9,261 nucleotides of DNA, from the NCBI GenBank assembly GCA_963814985.1, contig CAWFFV010000083.1, positions 1 through 9,261 on the forward strand, read 5' to 3'. Below, piece after piece: positions 1 to 7,380 of the stretch; the stretch's first letter is position 1; each line of letters begins with the position of its first letter. The notes under the pieces were generated by a model, which ran no database searches, was not told where the DNA came from, and saw only the letters and a list, made by a program, of their open reading frames with translations. The stretch is from CAWFFV01 sp963814985 (GTDB lineage Bacteria > Chloroflexota > Ktedonobacteria > Ktedonobacterales > Ktedonobacteraceae). A program made the position numbers and the translations under genes.

Positions 1-439
1 GAAGTGAGTGAGAGGATCTGGCCGCCAGCATCAGATAGGGTAGGTAATGGATTAAGGAGTTATCCAGACATTTCGTGTCAGATACTCCTCAATCCCTTCC
101 TTAAAACTTTTAGGAACAGCTCTCTGATGAGGAGATGAGTTTCCTCTTTTGACGGAAGGTAGGGCCTTGAAAATCCATTGATAAAGATAGACGGATAAAT
201 CAAAATAGGAGTTTAGAGATGTATAGCTGAAATATTTGCAAATATGTTATACTATACCGAAGCTCTCTTAGCTCCTTTTTTCTAAAAAGAATATGTATAT
301 GCCAAGTGTCGAGGTGGGTAACAATGATTTGAACTATAGCATCTGTTGAATTTTTTTTGTTATTTTGCTGATGAGAATGAAATATGTCTTCGGAAGATTG
401 AAATGCATCGGAGCCAGTTCTTGATGAAAGGAAGTTTGA
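1..439. other. upstream region without a convincing gene
   Basis: This AT-leaning stretch precedes the giant gene. An imperfect hairpin lies at 56-88: GGAGTTATC pairs with GATACTCC, and inside it GACA (67-70) pairs with TGTC (76-79) around TTTCG. A weaker stem, GAGGA (129-133) with TCCTC (142-146), is followed by TTTT and could end a transcript from the left. T runs lie at 278-283 and 351-358. On the minus strand one frame is open from about 248 down to a TAA at 54-52 without an ATG. It could be a gene remnant, but I recognise nothing in it. Confidence 0.5.
245..253 (+). promoter_or_regulatory. possible extended -10 promoter of the TIR-NACHT gene
   Basis: TGT followed by TATACT (TATACT at 248-253) fits the extended -10 pattern TGnTATAAT. 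There is no good -35 box at the usual distance, which extended -10 promoters can do without. Transcription from here would give a 5' leader of about 180 bases before the GTG at 440. A short AGCT/AGCT stem followed by T6 (278-283) lies just downstream and might attenuate transcripts. This is a single-motif prediction in AT-rich DNA, so it is weak. Confidence 0.25.
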
Positions 440-1153
440 GTGCCTAAGCCTTTCAATGTCTTTATCTCTTATTCGCATGATGATATCATGCTGCGTAAAG
501 AACTGGATAAGCATCTAAGCATTCTTAAAGATAAAAATATTATTAATGTATGGACCGACAACGATATCAGCCCTGGAACTGAATGGGAAGCGCAGATTGA
601 ACAACAACTGGATCAGGCTCAAATCATCCTTCTTCTCGTCAGCGCAGACTTTCTCTCCTCATCATTTTGTCAAAGTAGAGAGATGGCAAAAGCGATTGCA
701 CGCCATAACGCAAATACGGCGCGTGTAATTCCTATTATTGTGCGTCAGGTGCTCTGGGATATTGCAGAATTTGCCAAACTTCAAGCCCTCCCACGTGGTT
801 CAGATAACCGTCCTTTACCTGTTATGTCCTGGACACAGCGTGATGAAGCCTGGACAAATGTTGCTCAGGGTATCTATGATATCGCGAAGGAGTTAGAACA
901 GAAAGAGAATATTGTCAGGGCAAAGAGAAAACGGAGCCTGCCAAAACCACAAGGTCCGAGCAGACAATTGACACTTTTCATTTCCTCGCCTGCCGATGTG
1001 GCAGAAGAGCGGCAGATCGTTCATCATGTTGTTCAAATGCTTAACCAGGATGATGCCATTGGAGCACAGGCACAGATCTCTATTGTCTCATCAGATGATA
1101 GTACATCTTTGAGCAATGGTTCTTCTGGATACAAAGCATTAAGGAAGGTATAA
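440..1153 (+). CDS. segment 1: TIR domain and start of DUF4062-like domain
   Basis: As written, this frame gives 237 residues. Residues 5-15 (FNVFISYSHDD) are the first TIR box. A W-x-D-x-D-I-x-PG-T-E-W stretch follows at 38-49, then ILLLVSADFLSSSFCQSREM at 63-82. Glu81 sits where the catalytic glutamate of NAD-cleaving TIR domains lies (S-x-x-F...C-x-x-E), so NADase activity is plausible. VIPIIVRQVLW (96-106) closes the fold. After a basic linker (about 155-176), FISSPADVAEER (180-191) starts a DUF4062-like domain. The true frame leaves this one between 1102 and 1110; the last residues up to the TAA at 1151 are out of frame. The TIR assignment is secure; the enzyme activity is inferred. Confidence 0.9.
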   Translation: MPKPFNVFISYSHDDIMLRKELDKHLSILKDKNIINVWTDNDISPGTEWEAQIEQQLDQAQIILLLVSADFLSSSFCQSREMAKAIARHNANTARVIPIIVRQVLWDIAEFAKLQALPRGSDNRPLPVMSWTQRDEAWTNVAQGIYDIAKELEQKENIVRAKRKRSLPKPQGPSRQLTLFISSPADVAEERQIVHHVVQMLNQDDAIGAQAQISIVSSDDSTSLSNGSSGYKALRKV

Positions 1154-4100
1154 AACCATCAGAATGCGATATTGTCGTTGTCATATTCGGCTCCCAGATG
1201 GGTGCACCGCTTCCTGATGATATCGTAAGAGAAGATGGCACCACCTACGATTTTCAGACCGAATGGGAATATGAAGATGCAGTTTGTGCTGCTAGGCGCC
1301 ACCAGGGCCATCCTGCTGTTCTGCTGTATCGCAATAATCAGTCGATTACGATCCGGCCAGGTGATGCAAACCTGTACGAAAAAATTGATCAATGGCAAAA
1401 GGTTGAGCGTTTCTTCTCTCGCTTTATTATCACTGATACAACGCTGAAAGGAAAATATCATTCCTACGACGGCCTCGAACAATTTGCTGCACTGCTCGAA
1501 GAGCATCTCTGCTCTACAATTGAAGCACTGCTGAAAAGAAGCTCCTTCCGTTCAACCAGCACAACAGGCTGTCCCCGAAACGTTAGAAACAGAGAATGTT
1601 GATGAACTGCTCAAGCCATATTTGAACTGGCTGATCGACCAACATAGTCACCTGGAATTGCGTGGACTTGGTGGCGATGTTCGTCTCCCAACTATTCCAT
1701 TAGAGAGTGTCTACGTAGCCCTGAAAGGCCACCGCGCAAGCACCTACGAACGAGAACAATCACAAGAACTCCTTTCGGGCCGAAATGGCTGATATTATCT
1801 CTCAGCTTAAGCAGGAGCTTTCACCTTCTGAACTTGCTCTGGTCCTCTTTCATGCAGAACGTAGTGCCATCATTGTTAACCCTTTTATGCCCTCGATGGT
1901 TGAGCGTGATCGCCCAGAAGCGGTCACCAATCCTGGTGAGAAAAAATCGCCTCTGATCACACTTGGAGATGCCTTCCGGCAAGAACGTTGGATGGTCATT
2001 CTTGGTGATCCCGGTAGCGGGAAACCACACTGGCACGCTGGATTACGCTCAAATTGGCTTCTGCTCTCTGTGATGACAAGGAGTCCGTTGTTGTTCCTGC
2101 CCATCAAATTGATCCAAAGGTAGGAAAATCTGATCCAACCACTATCGATATCGGTCCTGCCCGTCTTCCTGTATTATTGCGGGTATCAGAGTTTGCCGAA
2201 GCCTACCAGAAAGCTGCCAGAATCTTGAAACGCTCTCCGTTGCAGACTTTCTAGGTAAGCATTCATGGCTAGGGCAGGCTCCCGATCTTCCGAAGCCACA
2301 GCTCAATGCAATGATCAAACAGTATTTGCGCATGGGACGTGCTGTCATTATTCTGGATGGCATGGATGAAATCACCATTGCCAATCAACGCGAAGATGTC
2401 GTTCGCGCCATTGAGGTCTTCATTAATGATTGGATTAATGCCCAGGGGAAAAATATCTCCACAGCCGAGAAATCCTCGCTTTGGCATCGCCTGGCAAAGA
2501 AAGAACCTGCAAAAACTGGTGGAAATCAGATTATCATTACCAGTCGTATTGTTGGCTATCATGTCAGACCCATTGCCGGACATGTTGCACACGTCACGAT
2601 CCAACCCATGCAGCAGGTTGCCGTCGAGCATTTTTGTGATGCATGGACGTTTGCTACTACTCATCAACTGCTCTACCCGAAGGAGTCTGTCGAGACAATT
2701 CAAAGCCTGGCTGACACCGAAGCAGAGGGTCTGAAAAAAGCTATTTTTGATCCACTCAGGCCCCGTGTACGCGAACTGGCCAGTAATCCTTTATTGATTA
2801 CCATTCTGGCTCTGGTATATCGTAAGAACGAGAGACGCCTTCCTGAGCAACGTACTGAGTTGTATAGCAAAGCGCTGGAGATCCTTATTGAAGGCTGGCG
2901 TATTACAGGCATGAAAACCAAAGAACTGATATATGTGCTATCTCCACTTGCCGCCCATATACACCAGCATTCTTCCAATGGTTCTATTAAAGAACCTGAC
3001 ATGAAGGAGATTATCACTGAAGCCCTGGCTCAGTACCGCCGACAAGGAGATCGTCTCGATCTCCCTCCTGCCTTTGAGGCAGAAGTTGATGCTTTTATTC
3101 AACGTGTGCGCGAAGATGTTGGTTTGCTCTCAGAGAGAAGCGAACGGCTCTATGGTTTTCTTCATCTAACCTTCCAGGAGTATCTCGCTGCCCTTTATCT
3201 GATACGCGATGAACGAAATGCACCACAGGCAATCATTGCCAGACTGGATGATCCACGCTGGCGCGAACCAATCCTGATGGCACTGGGGCATATCAGTATT
3301 TATTGGGGTTCAAACGCCCGTCATCTGTTACTGAAAACACTGCTTAACGCAGACGATTTAGGCGATCTTATTCCTCGTAGCGCTTTGTTGATTATCTCGG
3401 CAATTCCAGAGATGGCTCAGATCTCTGTAGATATCATACAAGAAATTATCCGTCGCTTATTAAGAACATATGCCGATCGTGACGGTGCGGGACAATTTTC
3501 TACGCTCCATGAACGTATTAGCAATAGTCTTAAGAACCTCTATAATAGTCCTCACCAGCAATTAGTTGAGCAGTATCTCGAAACAACCATCCTTGATATC
3601 GAAACTGGCAACAGAAATCTGGCTCTGGCATCAGCATCGCTTATTGCCGAAAATAGGTGGGACAATGACGCGCTTCTCAAGGCACTTATCAAAGCCTATC
3701 CCTATGATGATCCATCATGGGAATATCCCATTACACTCACCTTAATTCTCAGATCCAATAGTTTGCCTGTGGTTTCTGATACGCTACCATTGCGCAAATA
3801 TTTAGAAGCAGAACCTAAACTCGTTGAATATATTCAAAATAATCTCACATGGCTCTGCTTGATGGGATTGCTCTATGGAGGTATTTCCGATAATGATCTT
3901 GCTACCTATGCTGTCCAGCGCAATGAGTTATCTCGTGTTTTTTATTTAAAAGGTGCTTCCAGACAACAATATATTGATCAACTGAAAACCCGCGACTATT
4001 GGAGGGAAAGTTGGAACCAGGACGATATTAGCGAGGTTGTTCATCAGCTAGCTATCTATCTCGATACCGAATGTGTTCATTATGCAGAAAAAGCCATCAA

Positions 4101-7100
4101 ACATATTCCCCAGTTTACTGTGCAGGCTATCCTGAATGATTCACCGTTAACCCCGATGCTTCTAACTGCGTTACGCCAGAAGAAGCATCCATCAGCACTC
4201 AAAAGCCGTCTCTGGCGTGAATGGAATTTTGCAAGACAGAACGTGCTCCGTGTTCATGCGCTTCTGGCATTACTGATTATTGATCCTCAGCAGGCAGTTG
4301 ATACCCTTACGCGCAGTTTCCAGAATACAGCCACTTTTCCACTTGCAACCCTGGCCTTCAACCAGTTGAAGCAGCGGAAGCACACCCTGACCAATGTGCT
4401 CATTCTTTCTCGCCAAAAAAGAACAGATCGGTCAATCTCTGCAACCATTGCAACTACAGGATGATCAATGGGGTGATCTCGTAGATATCTTTTATCGTAC
4501 ATTTACCTCAGTGATGCACGAACCAGTGCATTACGATGAGATCCTCTTGAAAAAAATGACATCTCTTCCCCGCCTCAATGCGGAAATTTGGGCAGAGTGG
4601 TTATCTGGATTAAGGGGTGATGACCCTCTGTACAGTTATGCAGTGATATTAGATACCCTCGGAAAAAATCTTCAATCTGCCTCTGCACTGATCAATATAC
4701 AGTTTGCCCATAATCGTAAGTATAACGAGTTTACCCAATGGCAGCCTCTCATCATTCCACCAGTATATGATACCTATGCGGATATCGTCGGCGAGGCCCT
4801 GACCGTTGCTCATCAAAGCAGATCAGAGACCATGAAATACCTCTTCCATGCTGGAATGATGACATTTATGGGGATCGATTATCAGGATTATCCTGATCTA
4901 CAAGCCGATGCACTCGCCGCAGCGTTGCTTATTCCACCTGAATTTCAAGCACCAGTTATTCAGCCGTTGGATGCGACGTTCCTGCAACTCCCTGTCCACG
5001 AATTAACTGTGCAGATCATTGGGAGAGTTCTGGCAATAACAGATCCTGCGGTTAGATCCCGTGCGTTATGGAGACTTGGGCAATACACTTACTACTGGCA
5101 GAACTTTAGTTTTAGAAATCTCGCCATTGAGGCGGCAGAGCAGATTGTTGATCCGCTGCGCCGCTCGCGTGCCTTTGAAAGACTTATTCATTCTGTGCCA
5201 TCGTGGCAGAGAGAACAATTGAAAGAGAAAGCCCTGAAGGCAGCCAGGAATATCACCGATGCCAACAATCGGGCCAGAGCTTTTGCACGGTTAGCACTCT
5301 ACGAGAATAACACTAAACGCTGGTCACTGCTCTCAGATGCTTTGCAGGTGGCGAAAAAAATAGTTAGCGAACAACAACTCGTTGATACTCTTCAAGAGCT
5401 CCATCCTTACCTTGTAGAGAACGAGCAACTCATTCAGAAGTACGATGATATTATCAAAAAGACTCCGGAGTGGTTGGTATCGCTCTAAGGGCCAGCGCTT
5501 ATTATCGCTCCAAATCCTTTCTTTGCATAATCAATTCTATGAGCCACAGTCACAGACGCCGGTCATTTTAGCCTCGCTCATTGATGATCTTGTAGCACTC
5601 AAACCACAAGAAACGACCAGCGAAGATCTCTGGTGCCAGTTGCTTGAACCTGCCCGGCGCACACAGGCCATCTCGTCTCTTTTGAAAATCGCTGCTGCTA
5701 ATGACCTTGAAGGTCTACATCTCACTCCAAATGTTGTCGATGTTATTCGTTCTCTGCTTGATGCTCAAGAAATTTCAACGCTCTATTCGCTGCTCCCATA
5801 CCTGCGTGGGGCTGAGCCTTCGCTTTTATCATCTCTTAGCCTCTGGGTAGAGAATCCACCAGATCCTCTGGTATGGGCCTACGCGGGACTTCTACTGGCT
5901 GAAGCAGGCCAGATGAATACAAGCACCATCCCTTGCCTTCTTGAACTGATCGAGAATGGTATCGACATTGGACGCTACCGAGCCAGTATTGTATTGCATA
6001 GCCCACAGGTATTTGTCACAAATACGAAACGTGATTTTCGTACATCTCAACTTGGTTTACAATCGCTCCTCCTTCTTGCACAAGCACATAAACGACTTCA
6101 GTTCGAAAGAGGACCTATTGCCACGCCTATAGGCTGGATTTGTTGCAATATTGTTTACGACGATCCTGCGCTACTTCAGCAACTTATTGATTGTGCCAAT
6201 GCCGAAGAAGGGAGCGAAGGAGGGGTCTCAGGTCTACTTAGCAAAATCTCATATTGTAACAATGATGTTTTAGAGGCAATTGTCAACCATTTTGAACATG
6301 GCTCTGAAAAGACGCAAGTGCTGCTTATACATTCGTGGATGCATTTGTCTTTCTATCACTTTAAGCAAAATATCACACTGGCGATGAATAAGCGCGTCGT
6401 TGAGGCTGTCTCGAAGCTTCCACCAGATAGGCTGGAGAATATTAAGGCTATCCCTGATCGTTTGTTTACTATTGGTCACCTTCTCTGCTCAGTAAGTCAG
6501 CAGATTGAGGAAGAGCGGATAACGCTTCAGCAAGCAATCGCTATATTAAATAGATCATTATCAATACGTGCGCTAAGGTTACCAGACTCATCGATTGAGG
6601 AGCTTAGAGAGCATGCATTCCATTATCCTACCGCTGATCCGCAACGTGCATTGAATATGGCTCGTACTATCAGTGAAAATAGTACATCATTAGAACTTTT
6701 GTTTGCATGGCTAGCAACTTCGCTGAGTGAGGATCTCGACGATGTTCCAACTATGTATCATCGCACATCTACCCTCCTTGAGTTGGCTGGTGCCACTACG
6801 TATTTTTCACCGGCGGCCATCTATAATCTGCTCACAAAAAACCAACTGGGACCAGCCCTTGTACAAGCAACGATGTACCATGATTTATACTGGGGAAGAG
6901 CCGGTGCCGCAACATTGCTGGGATATTTACGTCATACGCCAGCAATGTTTGATGAGGCATTGCTCAGCGGCTTACACGATGTTGCAGAGGTCCAGAAGGC
7001 TATTGTCCAGATGGTACAAAACTTACGCTATCTGGATGAACGGATAATCCCTAAACTTATCGACATGCTGGCACACAAAAGTGCGTCTGTTGTCTATACA

Positions 7101-7319
7101 GTTGCAAAGTTATTGGTCAGTATTGCTCGCGATGAGAAGACACCGCACGCGCAGCGACAAAAAATTGTCAAAGCGCTCAATACTATCATCCAACACCAGG
7201 ATTTATTATGCCCTGTATTTGTCCTGGAAACAGATGAGGGAAGAATCTTTATGCGTAATATTGGCCGGTTAGACCAGCAGTTATATAGCGATATTATCAC
7301 TATTACCGGCATTATATAA
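440..7319 (+). CDS. giant TIR-DUF4062-NACHT-helical repeat STAND protein, frame-disrupted by 7 single-base indels
   Basis: Eight overlapping + strand reading frames join into one protein of about 2292 residues when seven single-base indels are corrected: T missing at 1108-1110, A extra at 1534-1537, T extra at 1773-1775, A missing at 2022-2024, a base missing at 2209-2212, A extra at 4415-4420, T extra at 5474-5475. The net is one extra base, and 6880 minus 1 divides exactly by three. Domain order is TIR (1-150), DUF4062-like (about 177-365), NACHT-preceding linker (about 387-440), NACHT (Walker A 522-528, Walker B about 638-645) and helical repeats (about 920-2292). STAND NTPases of this build (Avs, bNACHT) are known antiphage sensors; the defence role here is inferred. 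The start is the GTG at 440 because a TGA in the same frame sits directly before it (437-439); AAAGGAAG at 427-434 is the ribosome binding site. If the indels were real, the gene would be a pseudogene. Confidence 0.85.
1102..1602 (+). CDS. segment 2: rest of DUF4062-like domain
   Basis: The true reading continues in the next frame. From about 1108 it runs FEQWFFWIQSIKEGIKPSEC and then DIVVVIFGSQMGAPLPDD, matching the second conserved block of DUF4062-type domains (PSECDIV-x-I-F-x-S-x-MG-x-PLP). TEWEYEDA, near 1260-1285, is the third block. DUF4062 folds are related to TIR/nucleoside-binding folds and often sit at the N terminus of NACHT or TPR proteins as presumed signalling or effector modules; their biochemistry is poorly known. 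An ATG at 1198 lies in the middle of the domain and is not a real start. The frame leaves the true reading at the A run 1534-1537; the tail to 1602 is spurious. Confidence 0.75.
   Translation, partial: YIFEQWFFWIQSIKEGIKPSECDIVVVIFGSQMGAPLPDDIVREDGTTYDFQTEWEYEDAVCAARRHQGHPAVLLYRNNQSITIRPGDANLYEKIDQWQKVERFFSRFIITDTTLKGKYHSYDGLEQFAALLEEHLCSTIEALLKRSSFRSTSTTGCPRNVRNREC
1535..1792 (+). CDS. segment 3: linker before the NACHT domain
   Basis: From 1535 the reading begins KEAPSVQPAQQAVPETLE, a flexible Gln/Pro/Ala-rich spacer. Then come VDELLKPYLNWLIDQHSHLE and LRGLGGDVRLPTIPLESVYV. The pattern Y-x-x-WL...LELRGLG...LP-L-E-VYV-x-L...YER is typical of the region directly ahead of NACHT in bacterial and cyanobacterial NACHT proteins, and probably packs against the NTPase. 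There is no start codon or ribosome binding site, so this is an internal piece. It must pass into the next frame near the T run 1773-1775, because this frame meets a TGA at 1790-1792. Confidence 0.7.
   Translation, partial: KEAPSVQPAQQAVPETLETENVDELLKPYLNWLIDQHSHLELRGLGGDVRLPTIPLESVYVALKGHRASTYEREQSQELLSGRNG
1776..2123 (+). CDS. segment 4: NACHT domain start with Walker A
   Basis: The reading after 1775 runs RAEMADIISQLKQEL and continues to ITLGDAFRQERWMVILGDPG, then SGK. GDPGSGK at 2004-2024 (residues 522-528 of the restored protein) is a Walker A nucleotide-binding loop. Directly after Lys the written frame goes to PHWHAGL, while the next frame over gives TTLARWITLKLA, the normal continuation GKTTLARW. 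The one-base loss in the A run 2022-2024 therefore hits the P-loop itself. The ATG at 1785 lies inside the linker and I do not take it as a start. The tail to the stop at 2123 is out of frame. Confidence 0.75.
   Translation, partial: RAEMADIISQLKQELSPSELALVLFHAERSAIIVNPFMPSMVERDRPEAVTNPGEKKSPLITLGDAFRQERWMVILGDPGSGKPHWHAGLRSNWLLLSVMTRSPLLFLPIKLIQR
2024..2254 (+). CDS. segment 5: NACHT domain after the P-loop
   Basis: Starting at 2024 the frame gives TTLARWITLKLASALCDDKE and continues through a charged insertion to ARLPVLLRVSEFAEAYQ. LP-V-LLRVSEFA is the beta strand after the P-loop in NACHT domains (typically P-v-x-v-R-L-r-d-f). The frame is lost again near 2209-2212: written, it gives KAARILKR and a stop at 2254, while the neighbouring frame gives SCQNLETLSVADFLGKHSW, leading directly into Walker B. 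One base is missing, in the AAA run or as a second G before it. Confidence 0.7.
   Translation, partial: TTLARWITLKLASALCDDKESVVVPAHQIDPKVGKSDPTTIDIGPARLPVLLRVSEFAEAYQKAARILKRSPLQTF
2209..4464 (+). CDS. segment 6: NACHT core and start of helical repeats
   Basis: This is the longest clean frame. AVIILDGMDEI (2341-2373) is the Walker B motif with the extra acidic residues usual in NACHT (D-G-x-DE). IIITSRIVGY (2530-2559) is the sensor arginine strand. ELASNPLLITILALVYR (from 2773) with LPEQRTELYSKA is the NACHT helical/winged part, and YGFLHLTFQEYLAALYL (3151-3201) is the conserved end of the module. From about residue 920 the chain becomes alternating short helices of HEAT or TPR type without a clear consensus. 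The frame includes ATG 2311, but that lies just before Walker B, so it is not a real start. After the A6 run at 4415-4420 the last 15 residues are spurious. Confidence 0.85.
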   Translation, partial: ESCQNLETLSVADFLGKHSWLGQAPDLPKPQLNAMIKQYLRMGRAVIILDGMDEITIANQREDVVRAIEVFINDWINAQGKNISTAEKSSLWHRLAKKEPAKTGGNQIIITSRIVGYHVRPIAGHVAHVTIQPMQQVAVEHFCDAWTFATTHQLLYPKESVETIQSLADTEAEGLKKAIFDPLRPRVRELASNPLLITILALVYRKNERRLPEQRTELYSKALEILIEGWRITGMKTKELIYVLSPLAAHIHQHSSNGSIKEPDMKEIITEALAQYRRQGDRLDLPPAFEAEVDAFIQRVREDVGLLSERSERLYGFLHLTFQEYLAALYLIRDERNAPQAIIARLDDPRWREPILMALGHISIYWGSNARHLLLKTLLNADDLGDLIPRSALLIISAIPEMAQISVDIIQEIIRRLLRTYADRDGAGQFSTLHERISNSLKNLYNSPHQQLVEQYLETTILDIETGNRNLALASASLIAENRWDNDALLKALIKAYPYDDPSWEYPITLTLILRSNSLPVVSDTLPLRKYLEAEPKLVEYIQNNLTWLCLMGLLYGGISDNDLATYAVQRNELSRVFYLKGASRQQYIDQLKTRDYWRESWNQDDISEVVHQLAIYLDTECVHYAEKAIKHIPQFTVQAILNDSPLTPMLLTALRQKKHPSALKSRLWREWNFARQNVLRVHALLALLIIDPQQAVDTLTRSFQNTATFPLATLAFNQLKQRKHTLTNVLILSRQKRTDRSISATIATTG
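4415..5488 (+). CDS. segment 7: C-terminal helical repeats with a 35-40 residue motif
   Basis: The reading after the A6 run is KEQIGQSLQPLQLQDDQWGD, an acidic to neutral helical segment. Between about 5020 and 5470 (restored residues about 1525-1680) a degenerate tandem repeat appears: VLAITDPAVRSRALWRLGQ, IEAAEQIVDPLRRSRAFERL, LKAARNITDANNRARAFARL and LQVAKKIVSEQQLVDTLQEL. The shared pattern is A-x-x-I-x-D-x-x-x-R-(S/A)-R-A-x-x-x-L, which fits paired helices of a TPR- or HEAT-like solenoid. In STAND proteins the C-terminal solenoid usually recognises the trigger. The frame is lost at 5474-5475, where one extra T precedes the TAA at 5486. Confidence 0.75.
   Translation, partial: KKEQIGQSLQPLQLQDDQWGDLVDIFYRTFTSVMHEPVHYDEILLKKMTSLPRLNAEIWAEWLSGLRGDDPLYSYAVILDTLGKNLQSASALINIQFAHNRKYNEFTQWQPLIIPPVYDTYADIVGEALTVAHQSRSETMKYLFHAGMMTFMGIDYQDYPDLQADALAAALLIPPEFQAPVIQPLDATFLQLPVHELTVQIIGRVLAITDPAVRSRALWRLGQYTYYWQNFSFRNLAIEAAEQIVDPLRRSRAFERLIHSVPSWQREQLKEKALKAARNITDANNRARAFARLALYENNTKRWSLLSDALQVAKKIVSEQQLVDTLQELHPYLVENEQLIQKYDDIIKKTPEWLVSL
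5021..5470 (+). repeat. degenerate tandem protein repeats in the C-terminal solenoid
   Basis: Four successive units of roughly 35-40 residues share Ala-rich first helices, a D or S turn, then R-(S/A)-R-A and a Leu-ending second helix. They are clear at protein level but not as DNA repeats, so they are old duplications. Units start near GRVLAITDP, LAIEAAEQIVDP, KALKAARNITDA and DALQVAKKIVSE. Confidence 0.55.
5475..7319 (+). CDS. segment 8: C-terminal helical repeats and end of the giant protein
   Basis: From 5475 the frame continues WYRSKGQRLLSLQ and stays open to the TAA at 7317-7319, about 614 residues of true sequence. It is rich in Leu and Ala, with alternating helices such as ILASLIDDLVAL, PLVWAYAGLLLAEAGQ, TSQLGLQSLLLLAQAH and IIPKLIDMLAHKSASVVYTV; the last is a clear HEAT-style helix pair near the C terminus. 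I see no catalytic motif and no membrane segment long enough to count. The protein ends ITITGII. This is the far end of the presumed sensor solenoid. The ATG at 5445 overlaps the previous segment out of frame and is not a true start. Confidence 0.8.
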   Translation, partial: WYRSKGQRLLSLQILSLHNQFYEPQSQTPVILASLIDDLVALKPQETTSEDLWCQLLEPARRTQAISSLLKIAAANDLEGLHLTPNVVDVIRSLLDAQEISTLYSLLPYLRGAEPSLLSSLSLWVENPPDPLVWAYAGLLLAEAGQMNTSTIPCLLELIENGIDIGRYRASIVLHSPQVFVTNTKRDFRTSQLGLQSLLLLAQAHKRLQFERGPIATPIGWICCNIVYDDPALLQQLIDCANAEEGSEGGVSGLLSKISYCNNDVLEAIVNHFEHGSEKTQVLLIHSWMHLSFYHFKQNITLAMNKRVVEAVSKLPPDRLENIKAIPDRLFTIGHLLCSVSQQIEEERITLQQAIAILNRSLSIRALRLPDSSIEELREHAFHYPTADPQRALNMARTISENSTSLELLFAWLATSLSEDLDDVPTMYHRTSTLLELAGATTYFSPAAIYNLLTKNQLGPALVQATMYHDLYWGRAGAATLLGYLRHTPAMFDEALLSGLHDVAEVQKAIVQMVQNLRYLDERIIPKLIDMLAHKSASVVYTVAKLLVSIARDEKTPHAQRQKIVKALNTIIQHQDLLCPVFVLETDEGRIFMRNIGRLDQQLYSDIITITGII

Positions 7320-7369
7320 GTGGAGCAATGTGTTGAATATTGTAAGTACTGTTAAGATCAGCAAACGCC

Positions 7370-7375
7370 AGGAGA
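7370..7375 (+). promoter_or_regulatory. ribosome binding site deciding the start of the DUF2610-like gene
   Basis: AGGAGA lies six to seven bases before the ATG at 7381. The same frame is open from a GTG at 7330, which would add 17 residues, but that start has no comparable site and the family normally begins MKKFT. I therefore use 7381. Confidence 0.7.
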
Positions 7376-7380
7376 ATTTT

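Noticed and set aside
52..248. Minus-strand frame open for about 65 codons, ending VWITP
   Set aside because: It has no start codon and no recognised family. It could be a remnant, but I cannot support it.
403..447. Tiny leader frame (ATG 403 or 424 to TAA 445) overlapping the GTG start
   Set aside because: The short overlap could be translational coupling, but 7-14 codons with no conservation evidence is not enough.
200..514. Minus-strand open frame of 104 codons
   Set aside because: It lies partly antisense to the secure TIR start, has no family-like sequence and no good ribosome binding site.
1785..2123. ATG 1785 as the start of a separate small ATPase gene
   Set aside because: The reading continues upstream in sense with the NACHT-preceding linker and downstream with GKTTLARW in another frame; it is an internal piece.
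2311..4464. Separate NACHT gene starting at ATG 2311
   Set aside because: That start would lack Walker A, which sits upstream at 2004-2024 and joins smoothly once the indels are corrected.
7330..7380. GTG 7330 as the start of the DUF2610-like gene
   Set aside because: ATG 7381 has a proper ribosome binding site and gives the usual MKKFT beginning of the family.
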